DNA of 64,000 bases from NCBI GenBank assembly GCA_017992885.1, contig JAGONT010000002.1:33415-97414 (forward strand), in the 5' to 3' direction. The notes under the pieces were generated by a model. The model was not told the origin of the DNA. It searched no databases and saw only the letters and a program-made list of their open reading frames with translations. The DNA is from Alphaproteobacteria bacterium. GTDB taxonomy: Bacteria > Pseudomonadota > Alphaproteobacteria > UBA9655. This document shows positions 25,784 through 34,454 of the stretch, in pieces. Position numbers and translations under genes: made by a program. Position 1 is the first letter of the stretch. Each line of letters opens with the position of its first letter.

Positions 25784-27664
25784 CTAACCCTTTATATCCA
25801 CTATAATTTTCGATTTCCAGGTGAGGCGTAGTGCATTTAAAATGGCAATAACATCAATACCTTCTTGCAACAAGGCTCCCATGACAGGTGTAATAACACC
25901 AATGGCAGCAAAATACATGCCCACAAGGCTAAACAACATACCTCCTCCTGCACTTAAAAGGGCTATTTGACGCATCAGTACGCTGATGTGGATTAATTCA
26001 TCTACCTTGCTAAGAGAACTTTCTAAAATCACAGCCCCAGCTGCTTCAGTTGCTGTAATATTGTGTTGGCCAAAGGCAAGTCCAACAGTTGCAGCTGCAA
26101 GAGCTGGGGCATCATTAAGGCCATCACCCATGAACAGCGTTGGTGCTTTTGCTGTTTCTTGCCGAACGATTTCAAGCTTTTGTTCGGGCGTTTGACTTGC
26201 GTAAATCTTTTGAATGCCAAGTTGCTGAGCAATGTAGCTAACTTCAGCTAGGCGGTCTCCTGAGACAATCATTAGTTTTTTAAAGTGATGAATGGGGGCC
26301 AGATGACTGATAAATGACTGGCCTTCTGCGCGTAAGGTATCTCGAAAATGAAAGAGGGCAGCGACTTTCCCATCTATAAGGATGATACATTCCATTCCTC
26401 GCTTCATTGGGGGTAATGAGGCCGCCTGATCGGGATATTGAATTGCTAGCTTTCCACGGTTTGTGATCTGAATCGTTTTGCCTTTTATTATCCCTTTCAG
26501 ACCTTCTCCGGAACTTTCATTGACTTGTTCCACGTCCGAGAGAGTCACTCTTAATTTTTTTGCAGCTTTCACGACGGCAGATGCCAAAGGATGCCTAGAA
26601 AAGCGCTCTAAACTCGCAGCTTGCTGAAGGACGGCATCTATATCAAATCCAGGGAAAGGACTTAGTCCTATCAATTCTGCTTGGCCGTAAGTTAAGGTTC
26701 CTGTTTTATCAAAGATGGCCGTTTTGCAGGTTGGTAGACGTTCTAAAATCACTGGATCTTTTATAATGATTCCCTTGCGAGCGGCTAAAGAAATAGCGCT
26801 AATAATTGTAATGGGAATTGCAATGAGCAAAGGGCAGGGGGTAGCAATGACAAGTACAGCAAGGAAGCGTACGGCATCTTGAGTCAGATACCATGTGCAA
26901 AAGGCAATAATGAGTGTGAGAGGGGCAAAGATGGCCCCTAGTTGATCTCCTAATCGGCGTATTTTAGGTCGTTGTTGCTCAGACTCTTTCATCACCTGCA
27001 TAATCTTTGCGTATCGTGAGTCTTCGGGTCGTTTTTCTGCACGGATTATGAGTAAGGTTTCGCCATTGATGGATCCAGAAAGGACAACGACACCAGATGC
27101 TTTTGAGACGAGATAGGGTTCTCCCGTAAGATAAGATTCATCCATGAACCCATGTCCTTCGATGACAATTCCATCTACAGGACAGACTTCATGAGGGTAG
27201 ATGACAATATAGTCTTTGATCTGAATCTTATGAATAGCAATATCTTCAATATCATTCCCTACTTTACGATGGGCATGTGAAGGCATCCGTTCCGCTAGAG
27301 CCAGTAATACGGAGGAGGCTTTTCGCAGGGCATATGATTCAAACATTTGCCCACTCGCAATCATGAGCATCACTATTGTTGCAGCTAGATATTCTCCTAA
27401 GTAAATCCCCGTAAGAATGGCAATAACCGCTAGAAAATCTGCCCCAAAATCACGCTTTAATAATTTCAACAAAATTTGGCAGAGAAGAGGCGTTCCACAC
27501 ACAATAAGGACAAGCAACAGGGGAATATCTTGGGCAGCCACATGATAAATAGGCTGAAAAGAGTATATGCTTATTAAAAAATGCAAACTTATGGCAACCA
27601 GGGTAATTATAAATGCAACAACCTGCCATCTTATAATCGTAAAAATTTCTAATTCATTTTTCAC
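25784..27664 (-). CDS. P1B-type heavy-metal-transporting ATPase
   Basis: 626 residues with no N-terminal HMA or CxxC metal-binding domain. Actuator loop TGEP (180-183), metal-site helix ATPCPLL with TPC at 275-277, phosphorylation site DKTGTLT (319-325), HP locus SRHPLASAVV and hinge GDGLNDAPAL are all intact, so the pump should be active. The TPC motif is neither the CPC of copper/zinc pumps nor the SPC of cobalt pumps, so the ion is uncertain. It lies alone between the corC-like and formate dehydrogenase genes and diverges from the latter. Confidence 0.92.
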   Translation of the reverse strand: MKNELEIFTIIRWQVVAFIITLVAISLHFLISIYSFQPIYHVAAQDIPLLLVLIVCGTPLLCQILLKLLKRDFGADFLAVIAILTGIYLGEYLAATIVMLMIASGQMFESYALRKASSVLLALAERMPSHAHRKVGNDIEDIAIHKIQIKDYIVIYPHEVCPVDGIVIEGHGFMDESYLTGEPYLVSKASGVVVLSGSINGETLLIIRAEKRPEDSRYAKIMQVMKESEQQRPKIRRLGDQLGAIFAPLTLIIAFCTWYLTQDAVRFLAVLVIATPCPLLIAIPITIISAISLAARKGIIIKDPVILERLPTCKTAIFDKTGTLTYGQAELIGLSPFPGFDIDAVLQQAASLERFSRHPLASAVVKAAKKLRVTLSDVEQVNESSGEGLKGIIKGKTIQITNRGKLAIQYPDQAASLPPMKRGMECIILIDGKVAALFHFRDTLRAEGQSFISHLAPIHHFKKLMIVSGDRLAEVSYIAQQLGIQKIYASQTPEQKLEIVRQETAKAPTLFMGDGLNDAPALAAATVGLAFGQHNITATEAAGAVILESSLSKVDELIHISVLMRQIALLSAGGGMLFSLVGMYFAAIGVITPVMGALLQEGIDVIAILNALRLTWKSKIIVDIKG

Positions 27665-27791
27665 AAATCAGTGATTCTCAGCTGTTTTTCCTAAAGTAAA
27701 AGAAAAAGGTTAACTAAAATTTAATGGGACTCCTATATTTTTTTTCTACCTCATGTCAGTATCTCTAAAATTCCTTTTGAAGGAGAGTGAA

Positions 27792-28994
27792 ATGGCAAAG
27801 ATTGTCTGTGTGCTTTACCCTGATCCTATCATAGGCTACCCCACAAGTTATCCACGCGATGATCTGCCAAAACTTAAGCACTATCCTGATGGGATGGATT
27901 TACCAACGCCAAAGCACATTGATTTTAAGCCTGGAAGTTTATTAGGTTGCATTTCAGGAGAGTTAGGTTTGCGCAAATTTCTTGAAGATCAAGGACATGC
28001 GCTTATTATTACGTCCGATAAAGAAGGCCCCAATTCTGTATTGGAAAGAGAATTAGGGGATGCAGATGTGGTTATCTCCCAGCCTTTTTGGCCGGCCTAT
28101 ATGACGGCAGAACGATTTGCAAAAGCGAGAAACTTAAAGTTAATCATTACCGCAGGGATCGGATCCGACCATATCGATCTGCAAACTGCTATAGAAAAAG
28201 GCACAACCGTTGCTGAGATCACTTACTGTAATAGTATTAGCGTGGCTGAACATGTTGTTATGGCCATTCTTGCTTTAGTCCATAATTACATTCCCTCCTA
28301 TCAATGGGTTCTTAAGGAGGGATGGAACATAGCGGATTGTGTTTTACGGGCCTATGATTTGGAAGGAATGACTGTAGGGAGTGTTGGCGCCGGACGAATC
28401 GGACTTGCTGTTTTAAAACGGTTAATCCCTTTTGATGTCAAACTCCATTATACTGAGCGCCACCGTCTTCCCGAGAGTATAGAAAAGGAATTGAATCTAA
28501 CTTACCATTCACAACTTGAATCGATGATTTCAGTGTGTGACGTGGTTTCAATTAATTGTCCGCTTCATTCTGAAACAGAGCATTTATTTAATGATGACTT
28601 AATCAATAAAATGAAACGTGGTTCTTATCTTATCAATACGGCTAGAGGCAAAGTTTGTGAGCGGGAGGCCATCATTCGGGCTCTTGAAAGTGGCCAATTG
28701 GCTGGCTATGCCGGAGACGTTTGGTTTCCTCAACCAGCTCCTCAAGATCATCCTTGGCGAACGATGCCTCATCATGGCATGACGCCTCATGTTTCAGGGA
28801 CAACTTTATCGGCGCAAGCACGATATGCTGCAGGCGTACGTGAAATACTCGAGTGTTGGCTTGATGGACGACCCATTCGCAACGAATATTTAATTGTTGA
28901 TAAAGGCAGACTCGCAGGAATGGGAGCTTACTCTTATACTGCTGGTGATACCACAAAAGGATCTGAAGAGGCTGAAAAATTTAAAAAAGAATAG
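27792..28994 (+). CDS. fdh: NAD-dependent formate dehydrogenase
   Basis: 400 residues from ATG 27792, preceded by AAGGAG; the 13-codon longer frame has no such site. Family marks: N-terminal YPDPIIGYPTSYPRDD, substrate-loop ITAGIGSDHID, NCPLHSET, Rossmann motif VGAGRIG and the C-terminal PAPQDHPWRTMPHHGMTPH with catalytic His. It oxidises formate to CO2 and makes NADH in the cytoplasm. A metal-free, single-subunit enzyme. No formate transporter is adjacent. Only 10 bases separate its stop from the opposing beta-CASP gene. Confidence 0.93.
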   Translation: MAKIVCVLYPDPIIGYPTSYPRDDLPKLKHYPDGMDLPTPKHIDFKPGSLLGCISGELGLRKFLEDQGHALIITSDKEGPNSVLERELGDADVVISQPFWPAYMTAERFAKARNLKLIITAGIGSDHIDLQTAIEKGTTVAEITYCNSISVAEHVVMAILALVHNYIPSYQWVLKEGWNIADCVLRAYDLEGMTVGSVGAGRIGLAVLKRLIPFDVKLHYTERHRLPESIEKELNLTYHSQLESMISVCDVVSINCPLHSETEHLFNDDLINKMKRGSYLINTARGKVCEREAIIRALESGQLAGYAGDVWFPQPAPQDHPWRTMPHHGMTPHVSGTTLSAQARYAAGVREILECWLDGRPIRNEYLIVDKGRLAGMGAYSYTAGDTTKGSEEAEKFKKE

Positions 28995-29004
28995 TTTTTA
29001 TTCA

Positions 29005-30363
29005 TTAACTTAAGTTTGCTATTTCAAGATATTCAGGGACTTTACAATTCCATCCGAATTCTTCTAGAATTTTCTGATGGAGAGCTTCAGCCGGTTTGGG
29101 TTCTCCATGGATTATAAAGACTTCTTTCGGTGGATTCTGGAAGTTCTTAAGCCAGTTCAAAATTTCCCGGTAATCAGCATGAGCTGAAAGAGAATCTTGA
29201 AGAATAACTTCAGCGCGAACTGGAAAATATTCGCCATGAATTTTTATGGTTTCAACGCCATGGACAAGGGCTTCTCCGCGTGTTCCTGCAGCTTGAAATC
29301 CTGTGAAAAGAATAGTATTTTTCCTGTCAGAAACAAAAGTTTTGAGGTGGTGTAAAACTCGACCCCCCGTTGCCATCCCACTCGCAGTGATAATAATTCT
29401 AGGTGTATGGTCTTGATCTAACTGTTTAGATTCCTCAGATGAATTAATGATTGTTGCTTCACGGCACATTAAATGACACTCTTGTATAGATAAGCGATGT
29501 TCCTTACTAAAATCACAATAAAGATCAGTTGCATCTCGTGCCATGGGACTATCGAGATAAACGGGGATATTCGTAATTTTCTTTTCATTTTTTAATTGAT
29601 GGATAAGATAAAGAAGTGTTTGCGCTCGGCCGACTGCAAAAGCAGGGATAACAACAACACCTCCACGGTGGGTTGTGCGATTGATGATACTTGCAATCTC
29701 TGCCTTAGGATCCAGAGTATTATGAAGACGATCTCCGTAGGTTGATTCAATGATTAAATAATCAGCGTTCTTTACAACTTCTGGAGGCTGCATAATAAGG
29801 TCATTTGGACGTCCCAAATCTCCTGTAAAAAGAAGAGTGGATGTTCCATTTTTGACTTTAATCAGGGAAGCCCCTAGAATATGACCCGCTGAAGCAAGTG
29901 TAAAAGTTAGATTTTTAGCTAACTCAATTTCATGATTAAACTCAACAGGATGAAAATATTTAAGAGAAGCTTCTGCCTCTTTTAGTGTATAGAGAGGAAG
30001 GGCAGGGGTATGCTTAGAAGTTCCGTGTTTGTTCGCAAAATGAGCCTCTTCTTCTTGCAGATATCCGGAGTCAGGAAGGAGAATTTCACATAACGCGGCC
30101 GTTCCATAACTACAATGGATTTTGCCCCGAAAGCCATGTTTGACCAAAAGAGGAATATATCCACTATGATCAATATGGGCATGAGTGAGAAGAACACTTT
30201 TAATTTCAGAGGGTTTAAAAGGGAGCGGCGACCAATTTCTGAGGCGGAGCTGTTTTAATCCTTGAAAAAGACCGCAATCTACCAATATTTGTTGTGATCC
30301 AGAAGATAAAAGATATTTTGATCCCGTAACTGTGCCCGTTCCGCCGATAAATTGAATATTCAT
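29005..30363 (-). CDS. Metallo-beta-lactamase/beta-CASP RNase (CPSF73-like)
   Basis: 452 residues. Metal site HAHIDHSG near 60-67, later HILGAS, GDLGRP and SHAD.REIL histidine/aspartate ligands, a beta-CASP insert with VVIPAFAVGRAQTLLYLIHQL and ITASGMATGGRVLHHLK, and the C-terminal RMMBL-type FIIHGEP. It is the prokaryotic mRNA 3'-end-processing exonuclease-like group, distinct from the RNase J at 34455-36098. RNA substrate unknown. The start ATG 30363 is followed directly by the typical MNIQFIGGTGTVTGS start of the family. Confidence 0.9.
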   Translation of the reverse strand: MNIQFIGGTGTVTGSKYLLSSGSQQILVDCGLFQGLKQLRLRNWSPLPFKPSEIKSVLLTHAHIDHSGYIPLLVKHGFRGKIHCSYGTAALCEILLPDSGYLQEEEAHFANKHGTSKHTPALPLYTLKEAEASLKYFHPVEFNHEIELAKNLTFTLASAGHILGASLIKVKNGTSTLLFTGDLGRPNDLIMQPPEVVKNADYLIIESTYGDRLHNTLDPKAEIASIINRTTHRGGVVVIPAFAVGRAQTLLYLIHQLKNEKKITNIPVYLDSPMARDATDLYCDFSKEHRLSIQECHLMCREATIINSSEESKQLDQDHTPRIIITASGMATGGRVLHHLKTFVSDRKNTILFTGFQAAGTRGEALVHGVETIKIHGEYFPVRAEVILQDSLSAHADYREILNWLKNFQNPPKEVFIIHGEPKPAEALHQKILEEFGWNCKVPEYLEIANLS

Positions 30364-30519
30364 TTGCTCTCCCTTTTAGACAGGAAAATATACATGAAAT
30401 TTTAGCGAAGTGCAAAAGGGTAAGAGTAAAACACTCTGCTGAATTAAATCAGTGTTCTTGACTTGGATAAATACGTAAATTATTTATGCATATGTTCTGT
30501 TTTAAAAAGGGGCTTTTTG

Positions 30520-31248
30520 ATGTTTAAGTTTTGTTTGTTAAGCTTGTTGTTTATTGCTTCTTCCGCCCAAGCTGTAGATGAGAAATTATTAGCTTGGGAT
30601 GATCATGAGTCAGGAACGGGACTTCGTATCTTTGCAAAAAGGGTAGATCAACAATATAGACCTTGGATAGTGCGTGAAACGCAACTAAAGGATACTCCAT
30701 TTTATCAAGGTTTATTCAGTGACGTTGGAGTTGTCAAAACAATGGGAAACGGAAGTATTAAATCTCCGAAAAAGGTAGCTGAGTATGTCAAAAGTGGGGT
30801 AGATAACTTCGCCAAAGGAGTTCCTTCTGGCCGAATGACGATTGAACAAGATGAGGAAGCTGTTGGGTATGTGCATTTGGGGCGGTATCCAAAACGGCCT
30901 GGAGTGGGTCATATTGAGCGGGCTTTTGCTCCTGCTGTTCAGGGAAAGGGCTTGGGGAAAGCGGCTCTTGGGTTTATTGTTAAAGAATGGGCACCCCTTG
31001 TGCGTAAAATAGGTCTTCAGCAAGATAGCGAGGCCCCTTTGCCCGCAATTGATAAATTTAGATGCTTTGAAGGTGAGGCATTAAAACTCATTTATACAAC
31101 GGCTCGTCCCTCTAATCCGGCCTCATGGAAGTGCTACAAATATTTTGATTTTTATCCTTCACAGCCGACTGAGACAGTTTCTACGATTTCCTGTGAAGGA
31201 TGGGAAGGCTCTCAACATGGACCTTTGGAGCCAACATATTATCGATAA
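30520..31248 (+). CDS. Exported GNAT-type acetyltransferase
   Basis: 242 residues from ATG 30520, which has AAAAAGGGG upstream; the frame extends further but would bury the signal peptide. Residues 1-18 are a Sec signal (MFKFCLLSLLFIASSAQA). The GNAT core follows: acceptor strand GRMTIEQDEEAVGYVHLG, a GHIERAFAPAVQGKGLGKAAL stretch with the acetyl-CoA loop QGKGLGKAAL, and NPASWKCYKYFDFYP, the NxxSxxxYxxxGF helix of the fold. Acetyl-CoA is not periplasmic, so an exported GNAT would need host cytosol; effector is an inference. No neighbour suggests a pathway. Confidence 0.75.
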   Translation: MFKFCLLSLLFIASSAQAVDEKLLAWDDHESGTGLRIFAKRVDQQYRPWIVRETQLKDTPFYQGLFSDVGVVKTMGNGSIKSPKKVAEYVKSGVDNFAKGVPSGRMTIEQDEEAVGYVHLGRYPKRPGVGHIERAFAPAVQGKGLGKAALGFIVKEWAPLVRKIGLQQDSEAPLPAIDKFRCFEGEALKLIYTTARPSNPASWKCYKYFDFYPSQPTETVSTISCEGWEGSQHGPLEPTYYR

Positions 31249-31285
31249 GTATTTCTCACTGACGTCTGTTGCCCAGCTTTAAACA

Positions 31286-31390
31286 GATGTTCTCTATGAT
31301 ATGCTTGATGAAAATGGAGAGGTACGTACCATCAGTTTTGTTGGGGCTTATGGATCACTCCGCTACCATTTTGAGCATGAGGTAAAGTAA
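31286..31390 (+). pseudogene. Short orphan coding fragment after the GNAT gene
   Basis: Thirty-four codons read DVLYDMLDENGEVRTISFVG and go on to AYGSLRYHFEHEVK, then TAA. A stop codon lies two codons before. The composition looks coding and resembles the C-terminal half of a small protein, perhaps a RelE-like toxin, but I cannot assign it. The remaining 190 bases up to 31581 show nothing else. Confidence 0.3.
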
Positions 31391-31581
31391 AAACTCGTAT
31401 CTTTTTGGATCAATTTAACTTTCTAACTTCTTTACTAGCAACGGGAACAGTATACTCGTGTAACAAAAATTTATACCGGGTTGCGCTTTAAACTTGAATA
31501 CGAACGAGATAACTTTATTAACGATTAAAATATATTCGTTATCTCGTTCTCAAACACACTTATAGGGTTTTAAGAAAAAAT

Positions 31582-33342
31582 TTACTCCGTAGAATGAACT
31601 GGAATAGTCAAAAGATCTGTTCCAATAACTTCACGCGTTGTGATATGCCTGAGGGCAATACCAATACGAGAGCCACTTCTGGTTTCATCCACGACTCCCC
31701 CCAGTGCACGTAACATATTTGAAACCTTCTCCATTTCTCCAGAAAAGGAGTTGTTATGAATTTTAGTAAAAACTTTCCAATGACCTCCGCCTATTGTTAC
31801 TTTTTTATCTTCCCTGGCACTTCGAAGGCCTACAGTTTCACTCGTATACCCTCCTTCTATGAGAAGATCGCGAATTTCCTTAACATGGTAGGGCCATAAT
31901 CTTTTTGACCGCTGTTTATGCGGAGTATGAACAACGGTTTTGACTTCTTCTCTCACGCTTTCACTAACAAGAGGAGAAAGACTTGGTTCTTGTTGAATTT
32001 TAGTTTTACCTTGAGACTTTGCTTGCTTCTTTGCTGCTTTTTGCTGACGACGCAGTTCGCTCTCAGAAGGATACAAATATTGAGATCTCATATTTCCAGT
32101 TCTTGAAAGCCAAATAGAAAAAGATTCAGAGGGATAGGTCTCCTCCTCAGCAGGGGTAAAAGGAGTACTACTCGATGAGGAACTACTTGATGAGGAACTA
32201 CTCGATGAGGAACTACTCGATGAAGAGCTGGTGACTTCACTGCCCGTATGAGGAGGAAACTCAGAAACAACATCACGTAGAGCAGAATCTTCAGCAGTAC
32301 GCTGTTTTTGTTCTTCTACGAGCGTAACAATGGCACGTGCTCGTGCCTGACGTTTTCTCTCTTTCTCCTCTTGCCTCTTCGTAGCTGGGTGTGTATCTGG
32401 CGTTATGCTACTTACCTTAGAAACAAATACGGTTGGAACGATTTCTTTATGGTCAGTTTGCCATCTATGTTGAATAAATTCTCTAGCATAATTGATATGA
32501 TCTTCTAGCTTGCCAAAGTTGACAATTTTTAAATCCACTTGCGCAGCTATTTTTGCCAGGGGAGTAAGGACTTCAATCGCTTCGATACTTCGTTCAGCAA
32601 GTCCTAGGTAGTGTGCAGAAATTATCTTTTGTCTGATTTTTGCGTGAGCTTTTGTTGAAGAAGAATCGCTTGCAAGGTTTTGTCCTGTATAATTAAGGGC
32701 ATTGTCAAGAGCATCTAAAGTTCCGAGTACATCTCTGACAAGGCCTAAATAAAACCGACTAAATCCATAGAACGTTTTTAAATTACGGCTTGCATATTCT
32801 TGATCTGCCTTAGATGAAAACTCCTGTGAGACACCAAAGATGGTAATAGCGTCTTGAATAAAACGACGACGAACATCAGGCTCTTGAGGATCAAAAAACT
32901 CACTTGCATATCCTTCTTGAGGGGAACTCTGATTTCTACTTTCTTCCATTAAACTACGTTTTAATGATGAAATATACTTTGTTTGACGATTGCTGTGCGC
33001 AAATATAGCTTTTGAATATTCTTCAAATTCTTTTATGCCCTGACTTTCACACAAACCTAGAAATTTTCTTGAAAATGCTTTGTCTTGTGTGCTTAAGGTC
33101 GTGTTATGTCTTTTGGCTTTTATTTGATCGTATCGCCCTTCTTGCTTTTCGTTCTTAAACTGGATTGAAGAAAGGATTTTCATAATTTCGTTACCTCTCT
33201 CCATTACTGACGCGCGATCCCTTCCCACCGAAGCTGAAGTTAACATCTCATCGTCATGCATCGCATGAATAGAAGAATGGGAAAATAAACAACTTATAAA
33301 AACAAAGGCACTAACTGTAGATTTAAGCGTATTTTTTAACAT
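31582..33342 (-). CDS. Exported poly-serine protein with tentative HicA-like C-terminal region
   Basis: 586 residues from ATG 33342; 56 upstream codons are open but precede the signal peptide (LKNTLKSTVSAFVFISCLFS, cut near IHAM). About 40-330 is helical and charged with no family I know. About 368-390 is a run of some 21 serines encoded by 15-base tandem repeats, followed by a basic Gln/Lys-rich linker. The last 100 residues look folded: HVKEIRDLLIEGGYT, GGGHWKVFTKI, then MLRALGGVVDETRSGSR and LLTIPVHSTE. The helix-GSH-TIPVH order recalls HicA/YcfA mRNA interferases, though the usual His is Arg. Tentative. Function unknown; probable secreted or surface protein. Confidence 0.6.
   Translation of the reverse strand: MLKNTLKSTVSAFVFISCLFSHSSIHAMHDDEMLTSASVGRDRASVMERGNEIMKILSSIQFKNEKQEGRYDQIKAKRHNTTLSTQDKAFSRKFLGLCESQGIKEFEEYSKAIFAHSNRQTKYISSLKRSLMEESRNQSSPQEGYASEFFDPQEPDVRRRFIQDAITIFGVSQEFSSKADQEYASRNLKTFYGFSRFYLGLVRDVLGTLDALDNALNYTGQNLASDSSSTKAHAKIRQKIISAHYLGLAERSIEAIEVLTPLAKIAAQVDLKIVNFGKLEDHINYAREFIQHRWQTDHKEIVPTVFVSKVSSITPDTHPATKRQEEKERKRQARARAIVTLVEEQKQRTAEDSALRDVVSEFPPHTGSEVTSSSSSSSSSSSSSSSSSSSSSTPFTPAEEETYPSESFSIWLSRTGNMRSQYLYPSESELRRQQKAAKKQAKSQGKTKIQQEPSLSPLVSESVREEVKTVVHTPHKQRSKRLWPYHVKEIRDLLIEGGYTSETVGLRSAREDKKVTIGGGHWKVFTKIHNNSFSGEMEKVSNMLRALGGVVDETRSGSRIGIALRHITTREVIGTDLLTIPVHSTE
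32168..32231. repeat. 15-base tandem repeats encoding poly-serine
   Basis: Four near-perfect copies of a 15-base unit (GATGAGGAACTACTC on the plus strand) lie inside the exported protein gene and encode only serine on the minus strand. Copy number can change in frame by slippage, altering linker length without breaking the gene. Confidence 0.85.
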
Positions 33343-33655
33343 AATTTGACCATCAATAATTATTGAATTCATAATTACTATATAGTTTGTAAGAAAAAAT
33401 TTACAAGTTATTTTTCTCACTATCTTATACTTCTTTGGGCGAGAAATGAAGTGATTAAAAAGGCTCATAAAATTATTGATCAGTGATTTTATAAAAATAA
33501 AAAGAAACAAAAGATTTAGAATTAAATATTATTATAAATTAAATATTCAATTTTGAAAGCATCTATATAAAAAATTATGAGTGGGTGTGCCTATTATATT
33601 CTTTTTTTATGAGTCGGACTCAAAGTAAAAATTTATCAGGATAAAGGGCCAAAAC
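33343..33655. other. AT-rich intergenic region
   Basis: About 310 bases between the poly-serine protein start and the DUF1467 stop. It must hold the promoter of the former. I see no further gene, RNA or clear hairpin. Confidence 0.4.
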
Positions 33656-33868
33656 CTAATTTTTTAAAATTAAATACGCCACCACCCACAGTAAGGCAGA
33701 AGCCACAGATGTGATAAGAAGCTTTAACCCTATATAGGGATGCTCGGGAGCGCTCGTAGCATGGCCTTTTTCGACAGTTTTAGGGATACGAACGCCCCAA
33801 GGCAGGACCATAAAAAGGAGCACAACCCAAATCATGACATAAACCATAAGGCTTAAGGTAAAAGTCAT
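33656..33868 (-). CDS. DUF1467 small membrane protein
   Basis: 70 residues with two membrane helices (about 5-25 and 47-67) and the DUF1467 pattern LPWGVRIP plus the GHATSAPEHP loop. Alphaproteobacteria commonly carry it just after RNase J and methylmalonyl-CoA epimerase, as here. Function unknown. It ends the five- or six-gene minus-strand operon; mce stop is 8 bases upstream. Confidence 0.88.
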   Translation of the reverse strand: MTFTLSLMVYVMIWVVLLFMVLPWGVRIPKTVEKGHATSAPEHPYIGLKLLITSVASALLWVVAYLILKN

Positions 33869-33876
33869 TTGTTTCC

Positions 33877-34443
33877 CTAATTTTCTTCATTATTATCTTC
33901 AGGAGTAGAGGTTTTAAAATCAACTTCAACACCAATCCCAACGCCTTGAAATCCGTCTAGAGAAGTTGCAAGCGATGGATTGATGGTGTGAATGGGACCT
34001 ATACGTTCAATTTCAACACGCCCTTGAATTTTTCTTGGTTGTATTTGCTCAAGCTCAATTAAGGTGCCAAAACAATCTTTGGGGGTAAAAAAAAGAACGG
34101 GATTGCCATGAAATCCAGGCAAGGGTGTTCCATCTCCAATGACATGAATACCAGAAGTTACGAGCTGATCGCGAGCAGCTTCAAGATCTGGGACTTCATA
34201 GCAAAGATGGTGAAGGCCGCCTTCAGGGTGCTTTTCAAGAAAATTCAGTAAGGGAGAGGTATCTCCCAAGGGAGTGATGAGTTCAATTTTGGTATTCGGG
34301 AGGTTCACAATGCTCACACGAACACCGTGGATGGGAAGATCACGCGGCGTCGTTACAAAGGCCCCAAAAATATTTTGGTATTGGCTCATGGCTGCCTCTA
34401 AATCAGGGACGGCGATGGCAACATGATTTAGGTTTCCAATCAT
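33877..34443 (-). CDS. mce: Methylmalonyl-CoA epimerase (VOC fold)
   Basis: 188 residues. Two VOC half-repeats at 1-130: NHVAIAVPDLEAAMSQYQ, IELITPLGDTSPLLNFL, GGLHHLCYEVPDLEAA and CFGTLIELEQ give the metal ligands (His, His, Glu). It epimerises (R)/(S)-methylmalonyl-CoA in propionate metabolism. A 55-residue C-terminal extension is beyond the usual 134-150. No mutase genes are in the window. AGGAGGAG lies just ahead of ATG. Overlaps nothing; 11 bases after RNase J. Confidence 0.9.
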   Translation of the reverse strand: MIGNLNHVAIAVPDLEAAMSQYQNIFGAFVTTPRDLPIHGVRVSIVNLPNTKIELITPLGDTSPLLNFLEKHPEGGLHHLCYEVPDLEAARDQLVTSGIHVIGDGTPLPGFHGNPVLFFTPKDCFGTLIELEQIQPRKIQGRVEIERIGPIHTINPSLATSLDGFQGVGIGVEVDFKTSTPEDNNEEN

Positions 34444-34454
34444 TGACTCCTCCT

